Part shown: positions 52,601 to 60,161 of the stretch, piece by piece
How positions within the stretch are numbered: the first letter of the stretch is position 1
How the letters are laid out: each line of letters starts with the position of its first letter
Origin: JBATTK01 sp049670505
Lineage (GTDB): Bacteria; Bacteroidota; Bacteroidia; Flavobacteriales; Flavobacteriaceae
Assembly: GCA_049670505.1 (NCBI GenBank)
Contig: JBATTK010000036.1
Location: 1-64,000, forward strand
Direction: 5' to 3'
Length of the DNA stretch: 64,000 bases
Position numbers and translations under genes: made by a program
Notes under the pieces: generated by a model
Databases searched by the model: none
Seen by the model: the letters and a program-made list of their open reading frames with translations, nothing else
What the model was told of the DNA's origin: nothing

Positions 52601-52829
52601 TTTAGTGCCGGGATTGCGAGGTAGATGGACCTTTAATTTCCTTAGTGTTGCCGCCTTCGGCAGTATTATGATGACGTATTTTGGTGTAAACTTTTATTTG
52701 GTGGGCTTACATAGTTATGCCAGCGGATCACCGGTAATTACACCCACCTTTGTTTGGTATATCGTCTTTGGAGTATTCATTTTAGGTGCTATTAGTTATT
52801 GGAGGTATAGGGTTAACTATGTCAAATAA
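49668..52829 (+). CDS. ccsBA: Fused cytochrome c biogenesis protein CcsBA
   Basis: 1053 residues: N-terminal ResB/CcsB part (helices near 13-50 and 65-90, periplasmic segment about 95-430) and C-terminal CcsA part with the heme-handling tryptophan motif WGRYWGWDPKETWA (about 945-960) and external histidines. Exports heme and ligates it to apocytochromes c at the inner membrane (system II). The fused form is typical of Bacteroidota and epsilonproteobacteria. A TATTTTTG box lies at 49634-49641. Confidence 0.95.
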   Translation: MIELFKKIFLSTRLMAVLFLVFATAMAFGTFIESWYSTETARIWIYNTTWFEAIMVFFVINFIANMFRYKLLRKEKWPVLALHLSWILIIVGAFVTRYISFEGVMPIREGNSENVFYSDKTYLTVFVDGEINGEPKRKKLQDDLIVTTEGLKSSLPWKADFNGQPFTISYAGFIKGAKEGLIPDENGKEFLKIVEAGDGNRHEHYLENGQIASIHNVLFSLNNETAGAINIFSTDSTYLISPPFDGGFMRMADQFQGQVIKDSLQTLQLRSLYNMAGMQFVIPEPLIKGSNGIVPLPPDEVTEVSQDALVVSISANGETVEKKLLGGMGSSNFSKKFTVGGLGFTLGYGSKVYELPFSIQLNDFIAEKYPGTEKGYASFMSKVTVTDERTFDYDIFMNHILDHRGYRFFQSSFDPDEKGTVLSVNHDLWGTWITYVGYFLLYIGLMGIMFFGKTRFKDLAQSLEKVKKKKASLTTIFIVGMMMSGIAQDSHGHTTMPTGEQVDSIFRTTIVSKEHAAKFGELVIQDDGGRMKPINTFASELLRKLSLKDKFKDLNADQVFLSMMLHPPAWYNMEFIALDKKGKNDSIRKIIGIPSGQRYVKATDFFDAKGQYKLAPYLDAATATNNPNKFEQDFEDANIRLSLLNRALSGEIVKIFPLLNDENNKWISAVEYRSGQFQVSDSLYSNFIRNAVPYYLLSLKKSISTGDYTEADRLLDAFHQNQVNHGSEVLPSDKKVKAEVLYNNLDVFNRLYKYYALVGILMFFVLVFRIFKDRELWRVATFFFKGVILLFFIWHTGGLILRWYVSGHAPWSDAYESILYVSWATMGMGLLFGRKSDMTIAATAFVTSMLLWIAHGNWVDPSIGNLVPVLDSYWLMIHVAVIVGSYGPLTVGMILGVVSLLLIIMTNKKNKKRMEINLKELTIINELTLTVGLIMLTIGNFLGGQWANESWGRYWGWDPKETWALISIMVYAFVIHTRLVPGLRGRWTFNFLSVAAFGSIMMTYFGVNFYLVGLHSYASGSPVITPTFVWYIVFGVFILGAISYWRYRVNYVK

Positions 52830-52933
52830 TTTCATCGGCCTAGGTCGTTGATGGAAATCCCTTCCTTCGGCAGGTAGGTTCTTCTAAGTGCACGAACTTT
52901 TAGTTATTACAAAACCATTTAATATTTAACAAT

Positions 52934-53009
52934 GTGCCTTCGATACGATCGTTTCACGATCACTCAGGCACCGAAAAGGGTCATTGAGTGGAAATCGTAT
53001 CGAATGACA
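52934..53009. repeat. ~90-bp palindromic intergenic repeat, copy 4 (short)
   Basis: Outer arms TTCGATACGAT / ATCGTATCGAA and inner arms CACTCA / TGAGTG; the right side lacks the ATTTTCGATGCGA segment seen in copy 5. Confidence 0.82.
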
Positions 53010-53369
53010 ATTTAGTGGTCGGTGCCGTTCATGGTGCAGCCGGTAAACCCGTTCTGTTTTGTCATTCAGAGCGCACTTAGAAGAATCTATTGGTGTCAAG
53101 CAAGGGATTTCCCATTGCTTTCAAAATGGCATTCCTACTTCCAGTTATCGGTTGTCAGTGTCCAGTATTGAGTATTCAGATTCCAGCATTCAGTATCTCA
53201 TTTCCCGTTTCTGTTCCAAGGTTTAAGGTGCCAGGTTGGAATACGTTAATTTGTATATCCCTCCTCTCGCCAAAAATCCCATTGGGAACATGGATTTCAG
53301 CTCCTTCCCTTAGTCAAGGGAAGGTGTCCTGACGATACTGTCAGGACGGAAGGGTCTGCATAACGGATG

Positions 53370-53445
53370 ATGAATTTGTCTTTTATCCTTTGTCTTCGGC
53401 AGGTAGTGACGGTCGTCCGCAGTCGTATCGTTTCCAGTTTCTTGT
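53370..53445. repeat. Composite low-complexity repeat, second family, copy 2
   Basis: Same block order as 27901-27997: tgtcttttatcctttg, CTTCGGCAGG, AGTGACGGTCG and TCGTATCGTTTCCAG. Confidence 0.65.
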
Positions 53446-53660
53446 TTCCGGGTTTTGAAATTTGGGACTTGGGATTTGGATTCCGGTCTTTTGTCTTTCG
53501 TCTTTTCTCTTTCATCTTTTGTCTTTCTTCCCACTACTGAATACTGCTGAATACTACAAATGCTATCCATTTATCCAACGGCAAAGGCCTACCGTTAACT
53601 GCCACTGCCCACTGTTTAGTTTTGCCTCTTATCCCATTATATATGCAGACTTTTTTAGAA

Positions 53661-53704
53661 AACTTCCGAACGATTCGACACGATTGTTCGGAAGTTTTTT
53701 TTTG
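53661..53704 (+). terminator. Orphan rho-independent terminator
   Basis: AACTTCCGAACGATT and the complementary GATTGTTCGGAAGTT form a long stem followed by nine T. It lies about 830 bases after ccsBA and 160 before the MATE gene, with no adjacent ORF on the plus strand. Confidence 0.75.
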
Positions 53705-53866
53705 ATTTATTTGGAATATTTAAAAAAAGCCGCATCTTTGCATCATCATGAAATTATAGAATTTATGTCTTATATAGATGTCACAGGGCTCCTGCCCACC
53801 TCGTAATCGACTCTTTGTCGATAGGATGACTCTATTTCTCTTCTTTCCACATAAATTCTTAGTATA

Positions 53867-55276
53867 ATGAAACATCAAAGTACACTTACGTTTAAAAAAC
53901 TCTTTCAATATTTTATTATTGCGGTTACCGGTAAGGAAACCGAGTTTACAACAGGCAGTATTCGCAAGGCTATTTTTATGCTGTCCATTCCCATGATTTT
54001 GGAAATGCTGATGGAATCTATCTTTGCTCTGGTAGATATTGCCTATGTTTCCCAGGTTAGCGTAAATGCCGTTGCCACCATTGGACTTACAGAATCCGTT
54101 GTTACGCTGGTATATGCCGTTGCCATTGGCCTTAGCATGGCGGCTACCGCCGTGGTAGCCCGCAGAATTGGTGAGAAAGATATAAAAGGCGCACGGGAAT
54201 CCGCGGTACAGGCAATTTTTCTGGGAATTGTAATTGCCCTTTTGGTAGGAATCATAGGATTTCTATATGCCAAGGAAATATTGGCCCTTATGGGTGCGGA
54301 GCAAGACCTTATAGATGAAGGATATGGGTATACAAAACTGCTTATAGGAGGTAACATTACCATTTTGCTTTTGTTTTTGATCAATGCCATTTTTAGGGGG
54401 GCAGGAGATGCTTCCGTTGCTATGTGGACTTTGGTGTTATCCAATGGACTCAATATCATTTTGGACCCTATATTCATTTTCGGATGGGGCCCTGTGCCCG
54501 AATTTGGTGTAATGGGTGCAGCTATTGCCACTAATATCGGTAGGGGAACCGCGGTACTTTTTCAATTGTTCATTCTATTTTTTGGTTGGAGTAGGATCAA
54601 GATAGGATTCAAGGATATCGTTCTTAGGCTAGGGGTCATGTTTAATCTAATTAAAGTATCCTTGGGCGGTATTGCCCAATTTTTGATAGGAACCTCCAGT
54701 TGGGTCTTTTTAATGCGTATGATGTCCGAATTTGGTAGCGAAGTGCTTGCGGGTTATACCATTGCCATTAGGGTGATGCTGTTCACCTTAATGCCCTCAT
54801 GGGGTATGAGCAATGCGGCCGCTACCCTGGTAGGACAAAACCTAGGGGCAAAACAACCCGAACGGGCGGAGACATCGGTATGGAAAACCGGAAGGTACAA
54901 TGCCTATTTTATGTTGGTGGTATCCATTGTATATCTACTTTTTGCAAAACAAATTATCGGTTGGTTCAATGATACCCCAAGCGTGGTAGAAAACGGGGCC
55001 CTTTGTTTGCAAATCATTGCCGCAGGGTATATTTTTTATGCCTATGGTATGGTAGTTACCCAGGCTTTTAATGGGGCAGGGGATACCAGGACCCCTACCA
55101 AGATCAATTTTATTGCATTTTGGGTTTTCCAGCTACCTTTTGCCTATTTGGCCGCTATTACATTTAAATTGGGGGCCTTGGGCGTTTTTCTGGCAATTAC
55201 ATTGGCCGAAGTGATGCTTGCGGTAATCGCTATCGTATGGTTTAGAAAAGGCGCATGGAAGAAGGTGCAGGTTTGA
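53867..55276 (+). CDS. MATE-family efflux transporter
   Basis: 469 residues, 12 helices in two halves, NorM/DinF type. N-terminal AIFMLSIPMILEMLMESIFALVDIAYVSQVSVNAVATIGLTESV and, in the second half, SWGMSNAAATLVGQNLGAKQPERAE. Probable sodium- or proton-driven export of a drug or metabolite; substrate unknown. The start gives an unusually basic 23-residue N-terminus before the TGSIRK segment, and a later start is possible. Confidence 0.92.
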   Translation: MKHQSTLTFKKLFQYFIIAVTGKETEFTTGSIRKAIFMLSIPMILEMLMESIFALVDIAYVSQVSVNAVATIGLTESVVTLVYAVAIGLSMAATAVVARRIGEKDIKGARESAVQAIFLGIVIALLVGIIGFLYAKEILALMGAEQDLIDEGYGYTKLLIGGNITILLLFLINAIFRGAGDASVAMWTLVLSNGLNIILDPIFIFGWGPVPEFGVMGAAIATNIGRGTAVLFQLFILFFGWSRIKIGFKDIVLRLGVMFNLIKVSLGGIAQFLIGTSSWVFLMRMMSEFGSEVLAGYTIAIRVMLFTLMPSWGMSNAAATLVGQNLGAKQPERAETSVWKTGRYNAYFMLVVSIVYLLFAKQIIGWFNDTPSVVENGALCLQIIAAGYIFYAYGMVVTQAFNGAGDTRTPTKINFIAFWVFQLPFAYLAAITFKLGALGVFLAITLAEVMLAVIAIVWFRKGAWKKVQV

Positions 55277-55341
55277 TGCATTTTTGTAACTTTAGGGCTT
55301 CCGGTTTATTTCTATTTTTAATTTCAAATTGAATCGATGTA

Positions 55342-56517
55342 ATGGAAGAGCAAAAAAAAGGTCTGAACACCATTTGCACCCATTTTGGTGAATTGGAGGA
55401 CCATGAATTTAAAGGCGCTATTTCCCCTTTGTATATGAGTACTTCATACGCTTTTGAGGATGTGGATGTGAAACGTTATCCCAGGTATTTCAATACACCT
55501 AACCAAGAGGCCCTGTCCAAGAAAATTGCAGCCTTGGAACATGCCGAGGCTGCTCTTATATTCGGTAGCGGTATGGCTGCCATAAGTACCGCTTTGATGA
55601 CTTTTCTTAAAGCGGGCGATCATATTGTATTGCAAAGGACTTTGTATGGCGGCACTTATAACCTGGTTACCGAGGAATTCGAAAAATTCGGGATTTCCTA
55701 TTCCTTTACCGACGGATTGGCACCTTCGGATTTTGAATCCAAGATCAGTGAAAATACTAAAGTAATCTATATAGAGACCCCTTCCAATCCGCTATTGACG
55801 ATAACTGATTTGGACGCAATCGCTAAAATTGCCAAAAAACACGGTATCGTTTCTATGATCGATAATACCTTTGCCAGTCCAGTGAATCAAAACCCTATTG
55901 ATTTTGGTATCGATATTGTTATCCATAGTGCTACTAAATATATGGGCGGACATTCTGATATTTGTGCGGGCGCAGTGGCATCCACCAAGGAATTTATGGA
56001 TCGTATTTTTCATTTGGCCAAGAATTTTGGAGGTAGTCTAAGCGACTATACCGTTTGGCTTTTGGAACGTAGTATAAAGACCATGGGCATTCGGGTAAGG
56101 GCCCAAAATGAAAATGCGCAACAGATGGCCGAATATTTGTACGATCATGAGGATATCTCGTCCGTTTACTATCCTGGCCTACAATCACATCCAGATCATG
56201 AACTGGCCAGATCACAGATGAACGGTTTTGGAGGAATGCTTTCTTTTGAATTAAAGGAAACCTTGGATGCTTCCACATTTCAAAAAGCATTGCAATTGAT
56301 CAAATCTTCTATGAGTTTGGCAGGAATAGAAAGTACGGTATTATCTCCCACCCAAACCTCCCATGCACTCCTAAGCCCGGAAGAACGTAAACGACAAGGC
56401 ATATCCGATGGCTTGATCCGATTTTCCTTGGGAATAGAGGAAGTAGCCGATCTGATTGCCGATATTGAACAAGCGTTGAACAAAGTAAGGTCTATGGCAG
56501 TTGTTACGACCCACTAA
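55342..56517 (+). CDS. PLP-dependent trans-sulfuration enzyme (Cys/Met metabolism family)
   Basis: 391 residues. Tyr- and Arg-rich start YPRYFNTPNQEALSKKIAALEHAEAALIFGSGMAAI, catalytic Lys199 in IHSATKYMGGHSDICAG, and LSLGIEEVADLIADIEQAL at the end. Cystathionine gamma-synthase, cystathionine beta/gamma-lyase and methionine gamma-lyase share this pattern; the VLSPTQTSHALLSPEERKRQGISDGLIRFS segment resembles methionine gamma-lyase-type members, but the activity needs testing. 24 bases upstream of bshB1. Confidence 0.85.
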   Translation: MEEQKKGLNTICTHFGELEDHEFKGAISPLYMSTSYAFEDVDVKRYPRYFNTPNQEALSKKIAALEHAEAALIFGSGMAAISTALMTFLKAGDHIVLQRTLYGGTYNLVTEEFEKFGISYSFTDGLAPSDFESKISENTKVIYIETPSNPLLTITDLDAIAKIAKKHGIVSMIDNTFASPVNQNPIDFGIDIVIHSATKYMGGHSDICAGAVASTKEFMDRIFHLAKNFGGSLSDYTVWLLERSIKTMGIRVRAQNENAQQMAEYLYDHEDISSVYYPGLQSHPDHELARSQMNGFGGMLSFELKETLDASTFQKALQLIKSSMSLAGIESTVLSPTQTSHALLSPEERKRQGISDGLIRFSLGIEEVADLIADIEQALNKVRSMAVVTTH

Positions 56518-56541
56518 TTTTTAAAGAATCAAACGTATTAT

Positions 56542-57264
56542 ATGAAGCTAGACATTTTAGTGTTCGGGGCACATCCCGATGATGCAGAATTGGGGGCAGG
56601 TGCTACCATTGCCAAGGAAATTGCCCAAGGGAAAAAAGTGGGTATTATAGATTTGACCAGAGGAGAATTGGGTACCAGGGGTTCTGCCGAAATCAGGGAT
56701 AAAGAAGCCGCCGATGCCGGAAATGTTCTAGGTATATCCGTTAGGGAGAATATGGAATTTGCAGATGGTTTTTTTGTGAACGATAAGGAGCATCAATTGG
56801 GAATCATTAGGATGATACGTAAATATCGCCCTGAAATTGTACTCTGTAATGCGGTGGAAGATCGTCATATTGATCACGCAAAGGGAAGCAAGCTGGTGAG
56901 CGATGCTTGTTTTTTAAGTGGATTGATCAAGATAGATACTAAAATGGAAGGAGATGATGCATGGCAAGAACCTTGGAGACCCAAACAGGTATTCCATTAT
57001 ATTCAATGGAAAAATTTGGAACCCGATTTCGTAGTTGATGTTTCAGGGTTCATTGAAAAAAAGACTGCGGCCATAGAGGCCTATAGTTCCCAGTTTTACG
57101 ATCCAAAAAGCAATGAACCGGAAACCCCCATAAGTAGTAAAAATTTTATTGATAGCATCATATACAGGGCCAGGGATATGGGGCGTTTGGTGGGTGTAGA
57201 ACACGCTGAGGGATTCAATGCGGAGAAATATGTGGCCGTAAGAAGTTTGGACGACCTTATCTAG
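56542..57264 (+). CDS. bshB1: Bacillithiol biosynthesis deacetylase BshB1
   Basis: 240-residue PIG-L deacetylase with AHPDD (10-14) and DRHIDH (107-112) metal motifs and family signatures ADGFF, CNAVEDRHIDHAKG, QWKNLEPDFVVDVSGF and YSSQFYDP. Removes acetyl from GlcNAc-malate, the second step of bacillithiol synthesis, in the cytosol. No bshA or bshC is present in the window. Follows the PLP sulfur enzyme, a fitting thiol-metabolism neighbour; ends overlapping the convergent TPR-kinase stop by four bases. Confidence 0.93.
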   Translation: MKLDILVFGAHPDDAELGAGATIAKEIAQGKKVGIIDLTRGELGTRGSAEIRDKEAADAGNVLGISVRENMEFADGFFVNDKEHQLGIIRMIRKYRPEIVLCNAVEDRHIDHAKGSKLVSDACFLSGLIKIDTKMEGDDAWQEPWRPKQVFHYIQWKNLEPDFVVDVSGFIEKKTAAIEAYSSQFYDPKSNEPETPISSKNFIDSIIYRARDMGRLVGVEHAEGFNAEKYVAVRSLDDLI

Positions 57265-59327
57265 GCTGTTTTTTGATATCTTTTCTCCCCTTTGGGTAAA
57301 GTAAAATAGAAACAACTTCCTTTCCGTAGAATGCTTTCTACCCAAATGATTCCGTTGTTCTTTTCGATCATTTCCTTACAAAGGGAGAGTCCCAGACCCG
57401 TTCCCTTCTCGTTATTGGTGCCATACGTAGTGACATTGGAACCTTTGGCAAATATTTTTTCCTGGGTAATTTTATCCATCCCCACACCTGTATCCCTTAC
57501 CGAAATTACCCAATGGTCATTTTTCTCTTGGGCATCAATGGTTACCATACCATTCTTAGGAGTGAATTTAAGGGCGTTGCTTATAAGATTTCGTACCACA
57601 ATATCTATTTGGTTGGCATCGGACCAAATCAAAGTGTTTTCCGGAAGTGAATTTGTTATTTTAATACATTTACCGTTACTAATTTCCGAGAGCAGGTTAA
57701 TATTTTCCGCCACTAGGTTTTCCAAGGGAACCACGGTAGGTTTGGTAAGGGCCCCGTTCATTTGCGTTTGTCCCCAAGAAAGAAGATTGTTAAGGGTAAA
57801 CGAAAGATGATCCACGTCGTGTCTAAGTTTTGGTATAAACCCAAGAAATTCATCTTTCTTTATTTCTCCTTCCTTAAAAAGTTTTAGGAGACCCTGAAGC
57901 GCTCCGATAGGACCTCTTAGATCGTGCCCTATGATCGAAAACAGCTTTGTTTTGGTCTCGTTAAGCTCTTTTAGCTCATCCTCTCTTTTTTCCAACACCT
58001 GCTTTTTTACTTTTAACGCGCTGTTAAGCTTCTTTTGAATGCTGTTGTTCCTTCTTACCAAGATAGTTACTACTATAAAAACAAATACTACCGCATAAGC
58101 AACGTTGAGGTATTTTTGTTGTTTGGCCAAACTTTTTTCGTTCGCTACAATAAGTGCCTCTTTCTGTTGTTCATATTCGATCTTTGTATTCAACATGGTC
58201 ATGCTTTTCTTGCCCTCACTTCTAGATAGCGTATCGGAAAGTTTTTGAAAAATTTCATGATATTTTAATGCAGTTGCGTAGTCTTGTTTGTTCTTACTGA
58301 GGGTATACAATGTTTTGGCACATTTCTTAGTGCCTTCCATTGCTTTTATCTTTGTAGATATTTCAAACGCCTTCAATGCAAATTGCTCTGAGATACTATC
58401 CTTATTTTGACCTAGATATGCTTCTGCCATTCCATTGTACAAATCTATTTTAGCCCTGTCATCATCTAACTTTTGGTGCAACATATTACTTTGGTTATAC
58501 CAATATAATGCCCATTTATAGTTCTCTTGTTTAAGATAGACTTTACCTTTTATCTCATAGGCATAGGCCAACCAGTCCATAATTTTATGCTTCTCGAAAA
58601 TGGCAATACTTTTATTGACATTGAACATAGCATAATCCAGTTTGCCCATATCCGCATAGATAGAAGCGACATTGCTCATACTTTCGGCGGAATAGATGTC
58701 GTTTCCTATACCGTCGTTTATCTTTTTTACTTTTCTGTGAAACACCAGCGCCTGTTCGTAATCTTTTTGTGTGACGTATAAATTGGCTATATTCTCGTTC
58801 ATTATGGAGAGCATAAGCTTATTATCTTCTTTTGTCGCCAAATCAATTCCTTTTAGAAAACCGTTAAAGGCTTTCGCATAGTCTCCATTATAGGCGTACT
58901 CTTGGGCTAAATTGTTTAAGATTCTTATTTTAAGGTTCGATGCATTGATTTCGTCCGCAATAAGCAATGCTTTGTTAAAGCAGCTTATAGCTTTGGAAAT
59001 GTCCCCCTTATCGGAATAGTATCCCCCTAAATACATAAAAGATTCGCTTTCCCCCTTTTTATAAGTTGCGGACTTGCTGTATTTCAGTGCCTGTTGGGAT
59101 AGGAGAAGAAGGCTGTCCGTGTTATAATATCTTAGTTCGGTACCCAATTCGTTCAGTAGGTCAATATAAATAGTATCCTTGACACTAAAGCCTTTTATCT
59201 TTTTTAGGGATTTAATAGTTGCTTGTATACTGTCCTTTTTCTTATGCTGTGCACTAGAAGGAAGGCTACAGCAAATGGCAAACAAGAAAGGAAGGGCAAA
59301 TTTTTTCAAATATTTACCATCTGCCAT
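57261..59327 (-). CDS. TPR histidine kinase with N-terminal signal
   Basis: About 688 residues from the second Met (59327): MADGKYLKKFALPFLFAICCSLPSSAQ. A longer frame begins 8 codons upstream. Periplasmic TPR repeats (about 35-395), one membrane helix (about 415-435), a coiled coil, then a HisKA with IGHDLRGPIGAL (His near 475) and a HATPase ending in YFTLPKGEKRYQKTA. Typical flavobacterial TPR kinase: binds a peptide or envelope cue outside and signals inside. No partner response regulator adjacent. Confidence 0.87.
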   Translation of the reverse strand: MADGKYLKKFALPFLFAICCSLPSSAQHKKKDSIQATIKSLKKIKGFSVKDTIYIDLLNELGTELRYYNTDSLLLLSQQALKYSKSATYKKGESESFMYLGGYYSDKGDISKAISCFNKALLIADEINASNLKIRILNNLAQEYAYNGDYAKAFNGFLKGIDLATKEDNKLMLSIMNENIANLYVTQKDYEQALVFHRKVKKINDGIGNDIYSAESMSNVASIYADMGKLDYAMFNVNKSIAIFEKHKIMDWLAYAYEIKGKVYLKQENYKWALYWYNQSNMLHQKLDDDRAKIDLYNGMAEAYLGQNKDSISEQFALKAFEISTKIKAMEGTKKCAKTLYTLSKNKQDYATALKYHEIFQKLSDTLSRSEGKKSMTMLNTKIEYEQQKEALIVANEKSLAKQQKYLNVAYAVVFVFIVVTILVRRNNSIQKKLNSALKVKKQVLEKREDELKELNETKTKLFSIIGHDLRGPIGALQGLLKLFKEGEIKKDEFLGFIPKLRHDVDHLSFTLNNLLSWGQTQMNGALTKPTVVPLENLVAENINLLSEISNGKCIKITNSLPENTLIWSDANQIDIVVRNLISNALKFTPKNGMVTIDAQEKNDHWVISVRDTGVGMDKITQEKIFAKGSNVTTYGTNNEKGTGLGLSLCKEMIEKNNGIIWVESILRKGSCFYFTLPKGEKRYQKTA

Positions 59328-59561
59328 AAAGTAGTTCTTTACTAAGGACATTTTAGTTATAGGTTTAAAGGGTATAAATTTAATTTTTGAATACAGCTAT
59401 TTCTAATTTATGTTGTGAAATCGCATTTTTTGTGTGTTTTATCCTTAAAATCGTGCATTTTATCGATATTTCAAGATTTGAAGACTGCTTTTTAACCCCT
59501 ATAAATGGCTATCATATATACACGCTGCTGTGTTTTACTAAGAAATAACGGTTGTTTTATT

Positions 59562-59592
59562 TTGAAAGATCGCGTAAAAAAAATTACCTTTG
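59562..59592 (+). promoter_or_regulatory. Promoter of tRNA-His
   Basis: TTG (59562-59564), a 20-base spacer and TACCTTTG (59585-59592), exactly the TTG/TANNTTTG consensus; the tRNA begins 15 bases later. Confidence 0.85.
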
Positions 59593-59607
59593 CGTCCGCT
59601 TACAAAT

Positions 59608-59682
59608 GGTGGTTGTAGCTCAGTTGGTTAGAGCATTGGTTTGTGGTACCAAGGGTCGCGGGTTCGAATCCCGTCTTCCACC
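59608..59682 (+). tRNA. tRNA-His (GTG anticodon)
   Basis: 75 nt including G-1 opposite C73. D-arm GCTC-AGTTGGTTA-GAGC, anticodon arm TTGGT-TTGTGGT-ACCAA with GTG, T-arm GCGGG-TTCGAAT-CCCGT. The acceptor stem GTGGTTG pairs with CTTCCAC except for two adjacent T-T mismatches (positions 5-68 and 6-67). CCA is not encoded. Well-placed promoter and terminator. Confidence 0.93.
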
Positions 59683-59689
59683 CAAAAAT

Positions 59690-59725
59690 AAAGCCCTGAC
59701 GATTCTGTCAGGGCTTTTGTTTTTA
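59690..59725 (+). terminator. Rho-independent terminator of tRNA-His
   Basis: AAAGCCCTGAC-gattct-GTCAGGGCTTTT followed by GTTTTT, immediately after the tRNA. Confidence 0.9.
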
Positions 59726-59869
59726 CCGTATGTGTGCAATACTGAATACTGCCAACGGTTTGTTTTTATATCGGTGTCCTTTTCCTGATATTCCAAGCAT
59801 ATTCCTTTCAGGCTATCCAGCATCCAGTTTGAGGTGTCCAGTTTCCAATAAACTTTTGATATTTGACAA

Positions 59870-59958
59870 GTGCCTTCGATACGATCGCAGCGCGATCACT
59901 CAGGCACCGAATAGGGTCATTGAGTGATTTTCGATGCGAAAATCGTATCGAAATGACA
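59870..59958. repeat. ~90-bp palindromic intergenic repeat, copy 5
   Basis: Outer arms TTCGATACGATCGC / CGATGCGAAAATCGTATCGAA and inner arms CGATCACTCA / TGAGTGATT, loop GGCACCGAATAGGGTCAT. Confidence 0.88.
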
Positions 59959-60004
59959 TTCTAATGTCCGGGTTCTAGTTTCCAGTTTCCTGTTCAAGGT
60001 TCAA

Positions 60005-60092
60005 GATTTTTGTCTTTTATCCTTCATCCTTTGTCTTTGAAAAGATAGTATTCGGCAGGCAGTGACGGTAGGCAGTCGCATCGTTTCTGGTT
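60005..60092. repeat. Composite low-complexity repeat, second family, copy 3
   Basis: tttgtcttttatccttcatc units, ATTCGGCAGGC, AGTGACGGTAGGCAGTCG and CATCGTTTCTGG: same block order as copies 1 and 2. Confidence 0.6.
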
Positions 60093-60161
60093 ATCAGTTA
60101 TATCCAACAGCAAAGACCCACTACCGACCCTGAATACTAACTACTGAATACTGCCAACAGT

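Larger units (their letters stand above)
52830..53866. other. 1-kb gene-free stretch with repeat copy 4 and a lone terminator
   Basis: Contains palindromic repeat copy 4 (52934-53009), the second composite repeat family (53370-53445), an inverted repeat GTCCTGAC-N6-GTCAGGAC (53326-53347) and a terminator at 53661-53704. Open frames here are repeat-derived and lack coding features; nothing else recognised. Confidence 0.75.
59726..60161. other. Gene-free stretch with repeat copy 5
   Basis: Palindromic repeat copy 5 (59870-59958), the second composite repeat (60005-60092) and ccagtttcc/gaatactaactac phrases; no ORF of note. Confidence 0.65.

Noticed and set aside
53462..53806. 114-residue open frame in the repeat region before the MATE gene
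   Set aside because: Made of the pyrimidine-rich repeat phrases; no start signal and no similarity pattern.
56542..57264. General sugar deacetylase rather than BshB1
   Set aside because: Length, ADGFF and EDRHIDHAKG signatures fit BshB1 better than the larger PIG-L proteins such as the one at 43516.
59552..59788. 78-residue open frame across tRNA-His
   Set aside because: It reads straight through the tRNA and the following terminator; no coding features.
23620..59958. CRISPR array made of the repeated palindromes
   Set aside because: Copies are 0.3-30 kb apart with no regular spacers and no cas genes.
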